Assembly (NCBI GenBank): GCA_005281725.1
Contig: SSBO01000003.1
Location: 9,098,479 to 9,162,478, forward strand
Length of the DNA: 64,000 nucleotides
From: Wuchereria bancrofti
Lineage: Eukaryota; Nematoda; Chromadorea; Rhabditida; Onchocercidae
Direction: 5' to 3'
Below the pieces are notes generated by a model. The model was not told where the DNA came from. It saw only the letters and a list, made by a program, of their open reading frames with translations, and did no database searches. Positions within the stretch are counted from its first letter, which is position 1. Every line of letters starts with the position of its first letter. Positions 13,400 to 24,121 of this stretch are shown one piece after another. The position numbers were made by a program, and so were the translations under genes.

Positions 13400-14166
13400 G
13401 TTCGTACGTGTTAATGATCTCTTGTACGTAACAATGATGTTGTGTTGTTAGCTTTATTTGTACGTGTCGACAATGTTACAATGTTAGCTTCATTCGTACG
13501 TGTCAATAATGTTATGATTTTAGCTTCATTCGTACGTGTCAATAATGTTATGATTTTAGCTTCATTCGTACGTGTCAATAATGTTATGATGTTAGCTTCA
13601 TTCGTACGTGATAATGTTATGATTTTAGCTTCATTCGTACGTGATGATGTTATGATGTTAGCTTCATTCGCACGTGTCAATAATGTTATGATGTTAGCTT
13701 TATTCGTACGTGTCGATAGTATTACAATGTTAGCTTCATTCGTACGTGATGATGTTATGATGTTAGCTTCATTCGCACGTGTCAATAATGTTATGATGTT
13801 AGCTTTATTCGTACGTGTCGATAGTATTACAATGTTAGCTTCATTCGTACGTGATGATGTTATGATGTTAGCTTCATTCGCACGTGTCAATAATGTTATG
13901 ATGTTAGCTTTATTCGTACGTGTCGATAGTATTACAATGTTAGCTTCATTCGTACGTGATGATGTTATGATGTTAGCTTCATTCGCACGTGTCAATAATG
14001 TTATGATGTTAGCTTTATTCGTACGTGTCGATAGTATTACAATGTTAGCTTCATTCGTACGTGGTGATGTTATGATGTTAGCTTTATTTGTACGTGTCGA
14101 TAGTATTACAATGTTAGCTTCATTCGTACGTGATGATGTTATGATGTTAGCTTTGTTCATACGTGC
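13400..14166. repeat. higher-order minisatellite (33/36-base units, 105-base super-unit)
   Basis: Units are 33 or 36 bases with the shared core TTCATTCGTACGTG followed by a variable middle and ATGTTAGC. From 13631 the units are organised as 33 + 36 + 36 = 105-base super-units, starting at 13631, 13736, 13841 and 13946; a changed copy starts at 14051. Because all periods are multiples of three, both strands stay open for about 250 codons; the resulting repetitive frames are not treated as genes. The array is far richer in GC and CpG than its surroundings and ends about 780 bases before the CHMP7 start codon. Confidence 0.93.
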
Positions 14167-14932
14167 TGGACTTGCCGTGGTGTTTCAGAAATTGATGGGA
14201 AATGTCTTCACATGTGCAATACAATCTAGAAGTGAGAGAATTTTGAGGCAGATGGAGCAAGATGGTATTAAATATTTCTTTACATAATTCATTATCGGCG
14301 GATTGAAAGACAAAAAACTTGAAAATATTTTCGAAATTTCAAGAGACATCGTCATTTGTGAATTTAATAACAATGCAGTTTCTTAAAGCAGCGATAATTA
14401 CTAATATGATTGTTTCAAGTTCAGTTTTAATGAATCCATTAGTTTTACAGCGAATTTATCCAACTGAATTTTATTGCCATACGATGTTGCTATCGCAGTG
14501 AAGAAATTTTATGATGATTTTAAAAGTATGAAATGAGGAAAGTGAATTTTTTTGATTAGTCCAAAGCAATAATATTTTGTATGGAAGCTTATTAAACGTA
14601 AATGTTATCTAAGAATCATCTGGCTTTTTTTTTTGCATATCATTTTGTTGTACGCAGTCGTTGTAAAATTTTGATGACTTGTAAATGTATGTTTCATTGT
14701 TTATTACTATTGTTAATTATTCTTTGTGTTAGAATTGTAATTCACAATTACACTCAAAAATATATGCTTGTTTGTCGAATTGCTTATTTCTTATAATTCT
14801 TTACTTAATGACACAGTTATTTGTTGCTATAGAAAAGTATTCGTTCGTAGCATAATTTAGAGAAATGATTTGTCATTACGCGTTATTAATAATATTAATC
14901 ATTTTTTAATGTTTTCATTTTCTTTTCTGCAG
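14167..14932. other. CHMP7 upstream region
   Basis: No convincing coding exon. The stretch separates the minisatellite from the acceptor-like TTTTCTGCAG at 14923-14932 that precedes the CHMP7 start codon. It should hold the CHMP7 promoter or an outron; no specific promoter motif could be supported. Confidence 0.5.
14923..14932 (+). promoter_or_regulatory. probable trans-splice acceptor of CHMP7
   Basis: TTTTCTGCAG lies 15 bases before the first in-frame ATG, with no identifiable upstream coding exon. This is the arrangement expected where a spliced leader is added. A cis-spliced 5' UTR exon is the alternative. Confidence 0.5.
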
Positions 14933-14947
14933 ATACTCCTGAATGTA

Positions 14948-17678
14948 ATGGGCAGCAATTTCCCAGAAGTATGGGCAGACGACGAGCAGATGTCTGGACT
15001 TATGTCCATGATAAAGGTATAACGCGTTTTCAATTTTCGATTTATCAGTAATTTCGGTGAATATTCTAATTGACAATCAATCTGATGATGAATTATTCAA
15101 ACTTTCAATATTTTAACCTGTTTATGGAGCACATAAGAACGAATTGAATTGGCTAGTTAACATTGTGAATCTGGCAAACGTAGATATTGGAAAAATTATT
15201 ACAGAAAATCCAGCATAACTGTATTTAACATTGTTTCATCAGTATATATGTCAATTTTTTTTTTCTTTTTTATTCAGGCACGAGATGTGAATCCAAATGA
15301 TTATGATCGAAAGATCGAATTTTGGTCCGATATGATTGCAAAATCATGTGATAGTGAAAGAAATACAGTTTTCACTATCGACATATTAAAACGACGTTTT
15401 CGTCGAGGTGACCAGCTACCGGGTTCGCTTAATGTTATTATTCAACATATGCTTGAGTAAGCTTTTCATATGATTGGAATTTTATTGTATTGCATATACA
15501 TATATTATCTTTTTTAATGATAGTTTTGCTAAGTGGATTTGTTATAAATACAAAGATTTTTCGCTGTGCAATGTTATTGCTACATTGGCACTTATTAAAA
15601 TTCGAAATAACTTTTAACATAAATCACATCTTTTCTTTTTTTACGAGTGATATTTACGTCACTGATTAAGCAACTGTACCTCTGTTCTGCCTTGTTATTG
15701 ATAATTGATTATATTGTCCTCTTTATATACTCATTAAGATGACATAATGATAAAGTGTTAGAGAATTCTTGAAATATCCGAGAATTTTTCTCAGAGGATA
15801 TAGTAAAATAGATAAATTTGACAAATGATTTAAGATTTTTTAGAACACTAGAATAGATTATAATCGATAATCAGTGTTATCAAAATTATTAGATGCACTA
15901 CACTGCAATGATCGATTCTAATTGCTAAAATTTGATATATGTTAAAGCAAGTATTTTTTTTTCAGTATAGGTGAAATTACCACCCTGGATGATTACAAAG
16001 CTCGAAATCAGAATTGGCTTCAGCGAGGATATAGATCATTCATGGGAAGTTTGTGGGGTGCTACTAATGATAATCAAACAGAATATGTTCATCTCCCAAC
16101 TGTTAAAGTAATATCTCTTTTCATTTATTACATCTCTTTTAACTCCTTCAGATTAACTTTACTTAGTCTTTTTCAATTACATTTGTATAAATTGGATAGT
16201 TGTAACATTTGAAATTTTTTCTAAACATTGTGAAGATTTTCTAGAAACATGCTGACAATATGTTGGAATTTTTCCGAAGTGAATATGCTGTTGATGATGA
16301 TATGCTACCGGAAATCGTCGATTCAGCAGAATTTTTTGAGGAATGTAAACATTTAGTTGCTAACAAGAAAACTTATGATGTTACACTAGCAGAACTTGTT
16401 AATCGAGGCGAAGTTTGTTATTATGAATTTTTTTTTCTTTCTAGCTCATAAAATGTCAATTATTGTCCATCACAAAAAAAAAAAAAATGCTTTATTTTTA
16501 CCTCCTTTTAATCATACAACTTATTGTTTCTGTTTTTGAATGAATAGCTCCGGAAATTTGTTGAGATTTTGTTGAAATTTTCCGTATGATCGATAATTCA
16601 TCTAGTTTATCATTTTCTTTATTTGGCCATTCTTTATAATCGTAAGTTTATTTGCAGGTAACAATAGGTTCATCTAAAATAGGTGAGGAGATACTGAAAT
16701 TTCGTGACAATGCTGCTTATGGTCCTATCAAGTGGACAGAATCTGATGCCAGTGTTCATGACATGAGGCGAGCAATGAGCAAACTAGAACATGAAATTAA
16801 ACGTTTGGAGATGAAAGCAAAGAAGTAAATTCTTTTTAATAATCTAAATAGTTTTTATTGCATTATTTTTATTTATTATGAATATTTTTTTTTTTATGTT
16901 TTAAATATCTTAGATTGGTTGTCTTTAATGATTTCTTTTTTTCTTCTTCTTTAGGGCTGAAAAAGATGCTCGCTTATACATACGTCAAGGTAATAAGAAT
17001 CATGCTGCGCAATATTTACGTCAAAAGAAACGAGCTCTAAAAGAAATTGAATCTAAAGATAATCAATATCAAAGGCTTTTGGAAATAATGCGACAATTAG
17101 GACGAACAAAGCAAAATAAGCAAATTTTGGATGTATACAAAGCTGGTGCTAATGCTTTTAAAGCTACTTTGCAAAGGCAAGGTATTTCTGCAGAAAAGGT
17201 ATATTTTTTAATTTAATTCTCTTGTTATTTTCAATTCATTTCAGTTAACTTTATTACATAATATCATTCTTTAACTTAATTCCTATTTTTTGCTTCTTTT
17301 TTTTTTCACCTAGAATACTTTAGGGAATTTTTTCCTTATTTGCTCAATTTTTTTTTTTTTTTTTTATTTATTTATTTGTTATAGATTGATGAAACTATGG
17401 ATGATATCGATGATGCTATGGCAGTTGCTGAGGAAATTCAAGATGCTATTGCTGCCGGTGTACCAACATTAGCTACTGATGAAATTAATAAAGATCTCGA
17501 AGCTGAATTAAATGCTATACTTGCTAGTGACAATAGTGAGGTAGATTTAATGATTAAGGATTTGCCAGATATGCCATCAGAAGAACCCTCTACAGCTGCT
17601 GGTCCTGCTAGAACTAGTAAAGAGACTGCAGATAATTCAATTGCAGCACGTTTGAAAAGGTTACGTGAAGCTGTTTAG
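14948..17678 (+). CDS. CHMP7: charged multivesicular body protein 7 (ESCRT-III-related)
   Basis: Seven exons join in phase: 14948-15016, 15278-15456, 15966-16107, 16245-16412, 16658-16824, 16955-17198 and 17385-17678, giving 420 residues (human CHMP7 is about 450). The N-terminus NFPEVWADDEQMSGLMSMIK followed by ARDVNPNDYDRKIEFWSDMI matches the CHMP7-specific amino-terminal winged-helix region, which in other animals binds membrane and recruits the protein to the nuclear envelope. From about residue 190 comes a Snf7-type core with long charged helices (ALKEIESKDNQYQRLLEIMR, then IDDAMAVAEEIQDAI). An acidic stretch follows (VDLMIKDLPDMPSEE), then a basic C-terminus (AARLKRLREAV). Known role: nucleating ESCRT-III at the reforming nuclear envelope and acting in endosomal sorting. 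The start is the first ATG after a strong acceptor and gives an N-terminus aligned with the human protein. The 3' flank is AT-rich with several AATAAA-like signals. Confidence 0.95.
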
Positions 17679-18724
17679 TCGTTAAATTTTGTCCAATTAT
17701 TGTATTAATGAAATATTTTATTAATTCATAAACAATTTTGAGCAGCAGCCATTATTATCACTGATGCAATTTTATGTGATTTATAATTTTTTCCAATTTT
17801 TTTTTTGTTTTTTTTTTTTTTTTGGGAGGTGGTGAAGAGGAGCGAAATGTTATGTAATCTTGTTTACTATTTGATTGTATTGTTTACTATTCGATTGAGT
17901 ATTTTGATTTATTAGAACAACAAAAAAAGATTTGTTATGTGCCGCTAAATGTAGGATTTTAATTTTGAACTTATGGTCATAAGAAAATGATTTCTCTCAA
18001 TTGCCATCTATTGTTTATTGATTGCTTGATCCCAGTTTTGTTTTTTTTTTATTGTACTTTTTATTGTACTTTTTTTCTTTATTTTATTGTACAGCATGCG
18101 ACTTATATTCTTTCTTAACTCTTTTATTTAATTGTAAAAGCAGAAAACAAAAAACTTGAAAAGTTTTGTTTAGAAGGACGGTATTTTGTTGATAAGATGA
18201 TGATGATAGGATATGTTATGGATATTTTCCAATCTTTTATGATTTATTCACTTATATTCTATCTTAGCATTAAAGTTTATACTGTCGCTGTTTTTTCTTT
18301 TTGGATGAATCTTTTTTGAAAATAATTCTGTCCGATCAGTTTGTCTAATTAAAAGTAAAACAACAAGAAATATATGCAAATAAACTGTAACCATTTCTGT
18401 AATTACAAATTAAAATAGCCTATAAAAAAAATTATTAAAAGAAGTGAAATGCAATAAAACACAAATTTCATAATCATAATTCAAATATTCATAAAGCGAT
18501 AACTACTGCTATTGCAAATCTGTTAAAAATCGGCTGACGAGAATAAATTTCATAAAAATAAAACGTGTTGTGGGCAACAGTTAAATGAATTGATAATTCA
18601 AAGTGTTAGGAATGTTTGCTGTTCAAAAAGATTAAAAGATTTATTCGAGAACTGAAATATTAATATAATGCTTAATATGCAAGGGAGAGTTAAGCTTACT
18701 AGAAAATATTAAAATTTTTTTATT

Positions 18725-18835
18725 TGGGGATTTATTTATTTACTTATTCGTTCACTTACATTCATTTGTTTATTTGTTTGTTTATTATTTATTATTTGTC
18801 TACTTGCTTATTTATTTTTTATTTATTTATTTTTT
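18725..18835. repeat. TTTA-type microsatellite
   Basis: Imperfect TTTA/TTTG repeats of about 110 bases lie in the spacer after CHMP7. Confidence 0.8.
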
Positions 18836-19489
18836 GCTCTTTCTCTTTTCACTTTTCCAGTGTGAGAAGCTTAAGATGATAAAATGGATGATTAGAAAAG
18901 GTAATTTTCAGAATTGATTAAGAGACTGATCACTTTATGCTTGATATGATTAGATGTTTACTGATAAGATAAAGAATCGTGTAAGATCTGAAATTATGAA
19001 AGTGGACGACAATATTGCTAATAGTTAGATGATGCATTTATTACGTTTATTACGTCAAATGTTCTTTTACGTGAAAATTTCTGAATGCATTCTATACACA
19101 ACAATGCAGTGAACGGTTTAGTAGAAAATAAAACGAGAATGATTAACGGTGGTACTAATATTTCACGTTATATTTCACGTTTTACAACGTGTCCATCGTA
19201 ATAGCATTGCAATGAACTCAAATCTACAAGTCATTTAATCTAATCAAATATCATATCACAAGATAATATCATTTTTTTTTTTTGAATTAATCAAATTGTA
19301 ACTTTTTTCTTTGTAAAAATTAACCACATATTAATCAGATGTAAAATTAAAAATTCTACCATCTAATTTATCACAAATTCTGGAAGAGTCAGCAACAGTA
19401 ATATTTTATTATTTAATTATTTTGCATAATAAAATTTAAATATATTCATACTTTTATTGCAAATTATCAAATGATTTCGAGTAATATTC

Positions 19490-19765
19490 AAAATTATCAC
19501 TTTAAGAAAAGATTCGATATTTTGGAAAGTGAAAATATATGAATGAATGAATAAAAATGATATCTAGCAGAATTTTTTTACGACTGATAATGACTAATAT
19601 AATTTTTATAAAATTATCACTTCAAGAAAAGACTCGATATTTTGGAAAGTGAAAATATATGAATGAATAAAAATTATATCTAGCAAATTTTTTTACAACT
19701 GATAACGACTGATATAATTTTTATAAAATTATCACTTCAAGAAAAGACTCGATATTTCTGAAAAA
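19490..19765. repeat. three copies of a ~120-base unit
   Basis: The unit begins AAAATTATCACTT(C/T)AAGAAAAGA and contains CGATATTTTGGAAAGTGAAA, ATGAATGAATAAA and an ACGACTGATAATGACTAATAT-like segment. Two full copies and the start of a third follow one another. Confidence 0.85.
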
Positions 19766-21159
19766 GAAAAAAAAGAATTATTTGAATACTTTTTGTCGGA
19801 ATGAATGATACGATCTGATTTCTTATCCTTATAAGATGACATATTTTCATGTCTGTACTAATTTCTATGTGTAAATTAATAGACAAATTTATTTGTAAAT
19901 GGAATGAAATGCATTTAGCAATTCTATAATTAATTATTTCAAGAATTGGTATGAAAATTTTCACTGCAAAAATTTTTCAAGTAAAATAAGAAAAAGCAAA
20001 TAATCAAAAAAAAAAAAAAAAAAGTTGAAAACTAACAAAAATAAATTCATTTTTAATTCTCGACTACACATATATCTTCTGAAGTACTATTCTTTTTGTT
20101 GTTTGTATAGTAAAATGTTTGAAAATTAATTCAATCAATAGATTTAATTCCTAAATTAAAATTAAAATTAAAATTAAATAGAACAACAAAAATATGTCAA
20201 TACAGTTTTATATGATATTTGTTCTGAATAAACCGATTACATGCATAGTTATAGTTGTAGCGAAATTGTTGAAAAGATATTTCGATGAGATAAACGAAGT
20301 GATAACATTTGATATTGATAAATTTGTGCAGAAATGATAATCGATCAACTGATAAATGCAATCATTCTATCACTATCTTCGATTATTTAAACAATTTCAT
20401 TCATGTCCAATTATTTATCATATTTTCGTCTCTTTCTTATTCGTAATATTTTATTCTCACAAATATTTCATTGTAGCAAGAAAAAAATAATTAAATTAAG
20501 TTTTACCTTAATCTTTCACTTAAATTAAGCTTTATCTCAATTTTTCAATTTTAGCTCTAAAAAAAAATTAAATTATTTTATAGTATTACTATATTATTAT
20601 CTATATAATAGCATAAAATATTTTGCTAAATATTTTGATAATTTAAATAATTTGAATGAAAAATTTTACCATTTTTTTTTGTTTTTTTTTTGTTTTGTGC
20701 AAATAGTATTAATGAAATTTTATCAAATGAAGAAATTTTGAGTGCAAAATTTTGTCCATTACTTTTCAAATAATTTTCAAACCAATTCATTTCATTTCTC
20801 AATGACATTTTTCACATTGTATTTCTTCTAATGATTAAATGAATGTATGAAATGATCAATTGATCCTATTTCGCAATGTTCACACTGATCTTTTCATAAA
20901 TGATCAAATTGAAACTTTCATTTCGCAAAAATTTTGCTTTGCTAAAAATTTAATTTAGAAGAAAAAAACAAAAACAAAACAAAATATGATTGAAGAGGAG
21001 AACATTTCTTGTAAAAAATGATACATTTAAACATTTTAGTCATTTTATTAAGTTGAAAAGTTGAAAAGTACAATTCGTAGCAAAAGGTCAAAAAGTGTCA
21101 CTAGTCAATGGATATAAATTAAACTTTTTGAATTCTAGCAATTGCCTAATGTATATCCA

Positions 21160-21210
21160 TCGTTCGATCAATCGATCAATCGATCGATCGATTGATCTAT
21201 CAATCTAATC
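21160..21210. repeat. ATCGATCA/GATCGATC repeat
   Basis: A short tract of overlapping GATCAATC and CGATCGAT palindromic units, unusual for the local composition. Confidence 0.8.
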
Positions 21211-21358
21211 TATTTGTCTAATCTATTTTCTTCTTGTTATTTATTCTTCTCAGCTGGAGCAAATCCAAATTTTGGAATGAATATAAAAATAGAATAAGTT
21301 TTCTATATTGTTATGTTATCAGCATTATCACCAAAGGTATTTCTTTCCAAAATATCAG

Positions 21359-21410
21359 TAAAAAATTATCAGTCTTAGATATTAATATATCTAAGACTGA
21401 TAATTTTTTA
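21359..21410. repeat. perfect 24-base inverted repeat with 4-base loop
   Basis: The left arm (21359-21382) and right arm (21387-21410) are exact reverse complements around the loop TAAT. The arm core is CAGTCTTAGATAT. A third copy of the right-arm core follows directly at 21411-21429. The transcript, if any, would form a very stable hairpin. The structure could also be the remnant of a small palindromic transposon. Confidence 0.9.
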
Positions 21411-21429
21411 ATATATCTAAGACTGATAA

Positions 21430-23013
21430 AGTTGCTAATTAGATAAGCATGCAAAAGATTATAATCGTGATAGTGATACTATACGTGACAATGTCGTACG
21501 TGATAGAATAGCTACGTGTTATGATACTTCAACTATTTACGTCAATTTATTAAATATTTTTAAGGAAATTATTAAATTTGTAAGTTTTTAAAAAAAATTA
21601 TTCATTTTAAATAAACTTAGCTAATAAAATTATTTTGTGACATAATCAATTTTGAAAAGTACAAGAATTGTGACCTTTTTTTCTTGTTTAATTTTAAAAA
21701 TTAAAGAGAAAATTTAATAAGTAAGGAAAATTTTTTTATAAATTATACATCCTTACAAATCACTAAAATTATTTTCAAAGCAGTATTAAATGAAAAAAAT
21801 CCTTGCATTATTTCATCACAACAAAATTTCATTAATAAATTTAAAATTTCAAAAAACTTTCTCTTTCTCTTTTTTTTTTCTTTCTTTTTTGCTTATGTTA
21901 CATGGCCTTTGTTATAAATTTGCAAAATTATTTGATAAATTTTATGAACTAATTTTAAAGAACTAAATTTTTAAACGAAACACAACGAATGATAGTTTAC
22001 AATTTTTCTTTCCTTTTTTTCGGTCTATGAAAAGTACAATTGTTAAAAAAAAAAAAAAAAAAAACGGAAGTAATGAAACGGTGAATTTGCATTTAATTTC
22101 TTTAACAACATATGTCAAAAATTTCATATTGTACCTTTCTTTTCTTCTTTAAAAAAAAAAAAAAAACAAAAAAAAATTTCTTTTTTTACGACATTTTTTG
22201 ATTATTACATTTAAAATAATACAAAAAAAAGAAAGAAAGAAAGAAAAAACAATCGATTTAATGATATTTTCAAAAATTAAGTATCATTTAAATATATACT
22301 TATATATTTCAAATTTCTATTTATTAGTTTCATTAATGTTGCAGAATATCATTTGACATTTCACTAATGTATTTTCAATGGAAATTTTGCATAAATTGAA
22401 ATATATTACTACAATTATAAAATCCAATTAAGTTCACAAATGAAATTTTCCAACTTCAAATTGAAATATAAATTGAAATCATTAAGGCTTGTGGAGAATT
22501 TTCTTAGAGCATTGATGAGAAAATTTTTCGATATTACATTTAAAATGGAAAAGAGTTTAGGATTAATGTAAAGTTGAAACTTATAAAAAAATTTTTGTTC
22601 TACTTTCATTCAATCATTTTTCTTAATGCCATCTGTTTGCTAACATTTTTCAATTAATTTTTTTTTTTTTTTGCATAATTTTAATTCATCATTTGCTTTA
22701 TTTTAATCTACATAATTTTTGCTACTTACTACTTTCCCATATCTTTTATCTTCTTCTCTCTTCGCTTAAAAATTGAAAATTTCTCTTTCGCTTCATGCAA
22801 ATTCACTTTTTTTACTTTTTTACTTTCACTCACTAATTCGTTCACTTTTTGTAATAATATTAATTAATAAATTTTACTAAAATTAATTAATAAAGTAAGC
22901 AAAAATGGAAATTTTTTACAGCATAATATTTTAATTGATTTATTCATTTCTTTAATTTATTAATCATAATGTTATCATTTTACAATTGTGTTTGAGCTGT
23001 ATTAAAAAAAACT
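21430..23013. other. AT-rich intergenic, no supported gene
   Basis: Only long A/T homopolymers and short repeats (for example GAAA near 22227) are visible. A TACGTG-containing segment at 21480-21530 resembles the core of the 13.4 kb minisatellite. Confidence 0.55.
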
Positions 23014-24121
23014 TTTCTGCTCTTCATACCGGATACCACTAGTTGTGCTCTTCATACCGGATACCGGATACCACTAGTTGTGCTCTTCATACCGGATACT
23101 ACTAGTTATTTTCTTCATACCGGATATGTGCTCTTCACAGACACCACCAGTTGCACTCTTCATAGTGGATACTACTAATTGCGCTCTTCATACCGGATAC
23201 TACTAGTTGCGCTCTTCACACCGGATACTACTAGTTGCGCTCTTCAAACCGGATACTACTAGTTGCGTTCTTCATACCGGATACCACTAGTTGCGCTCTT
23301 CACACCGGATACTGCTAGTTGCGTTCTTCATACCGGATACTACTAATTGCGCTCTTCACACCGGATACTGCTAGTTGCGTTCTTCATACCGGATACTACT
23401 AATTGCGCTCTTCATACCGGATACTACTAATTGCGCTCTTCACACCGGATACTGCTAGTTGCGTTCTTCATACCGGATACTACTAATTGCGCTCTTCACA
23501 CCGGATACTGCTAGTTGCGTTCTTCATACCGGATACTACTAATTGCGCTCTTCACACCGGATACTGCTAGTTGCGTTCTTCATACCGGATACTACTAATT
23601 GCGCTCTTCACACCGGATACTACTAGTTGCGTTCTTCATACCGGATACTACTAATTGCACTCTTCATACCGAATACTACTAGTTGCGCTCTTCACACCGG
23701 ATACTACTAGTTGTGCCCTTCAAACCGGACACTACTAGCTGCGTTCTTCATACCGGATGCTACTAGTTGCGCTCTTCAAACCGGATACCACTAGTTGCGC
23801 TCTTCACACCGGATACTGCTAGTTGCGTTCTTCATATCGGATACCACTAGTTGCGCTCTTCACACCGGATACTGCTAGTTGCGTTCTTCATACCGGATAC
23901 TACTAATTGCGCTCTTCACACCGGATACTACTAGTTGCGTTCTTCATACCGGATACTACTAATTGCACTCTTCATACCGAATACTACTAGTTGCGCTCTT
24001 CACACCGGATACTACTAGTTGTGCCCTTCAAACCGGACACTACTAGCTGCGTTCTTCATACCGGATGCTACTAGTTGCGCTCTTCATACCGGACACCACC
24101 AGTTGCGTTCTTCGTACCGGA
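23014..24121. repeat. 28-base satellite, about 39 copies
   Basis: The consensus unit is GCGCTCTTCA then CACCGGATACTACTAGTT, and most units contain CCGG and ACTAGT. Much of the array is built of 56-base dimers alternating a CACACC/CTGCTAGTT unit with a CATACC/CTACTAATT unit. A block containing the variant sequences CATACCGAATAC, GTGCCCTTCAAACC and CTAGCTGCG occurs at about 23657 and again at about 23965, exactly 308 bases (11 units) apart, so blocks have been duplicated. Since 28 is not a multiple of three, open frames across it are short and meaningless. Confidence 0.95.

Larger units (their letters stand above)
17679..21350. other. AT-rich intergenic, no supported gene
   Basis: This stretch includes the CHMP7 3' UTR region (AATAAA-like signals, for example near 18378). 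It also has a (TTTA)n-type tract at about 18725-18835 and a triplicated segment at 19490-19760. No exon chain could be assembled on either strand; the short open frames here are Ile/Lys/Phe-rich and have no splice support. Confidence 0.6.

Noticed and set aside
13411..14287. Long open frames on both strands (about 249 and 281 codons) across the 13.4 kb minisatellite
   Set aside because: They exist only because every repeat unit is a multiple of three bases and lacks stops. No splice sites, promoter or non-repetitive coding part supports a protein.
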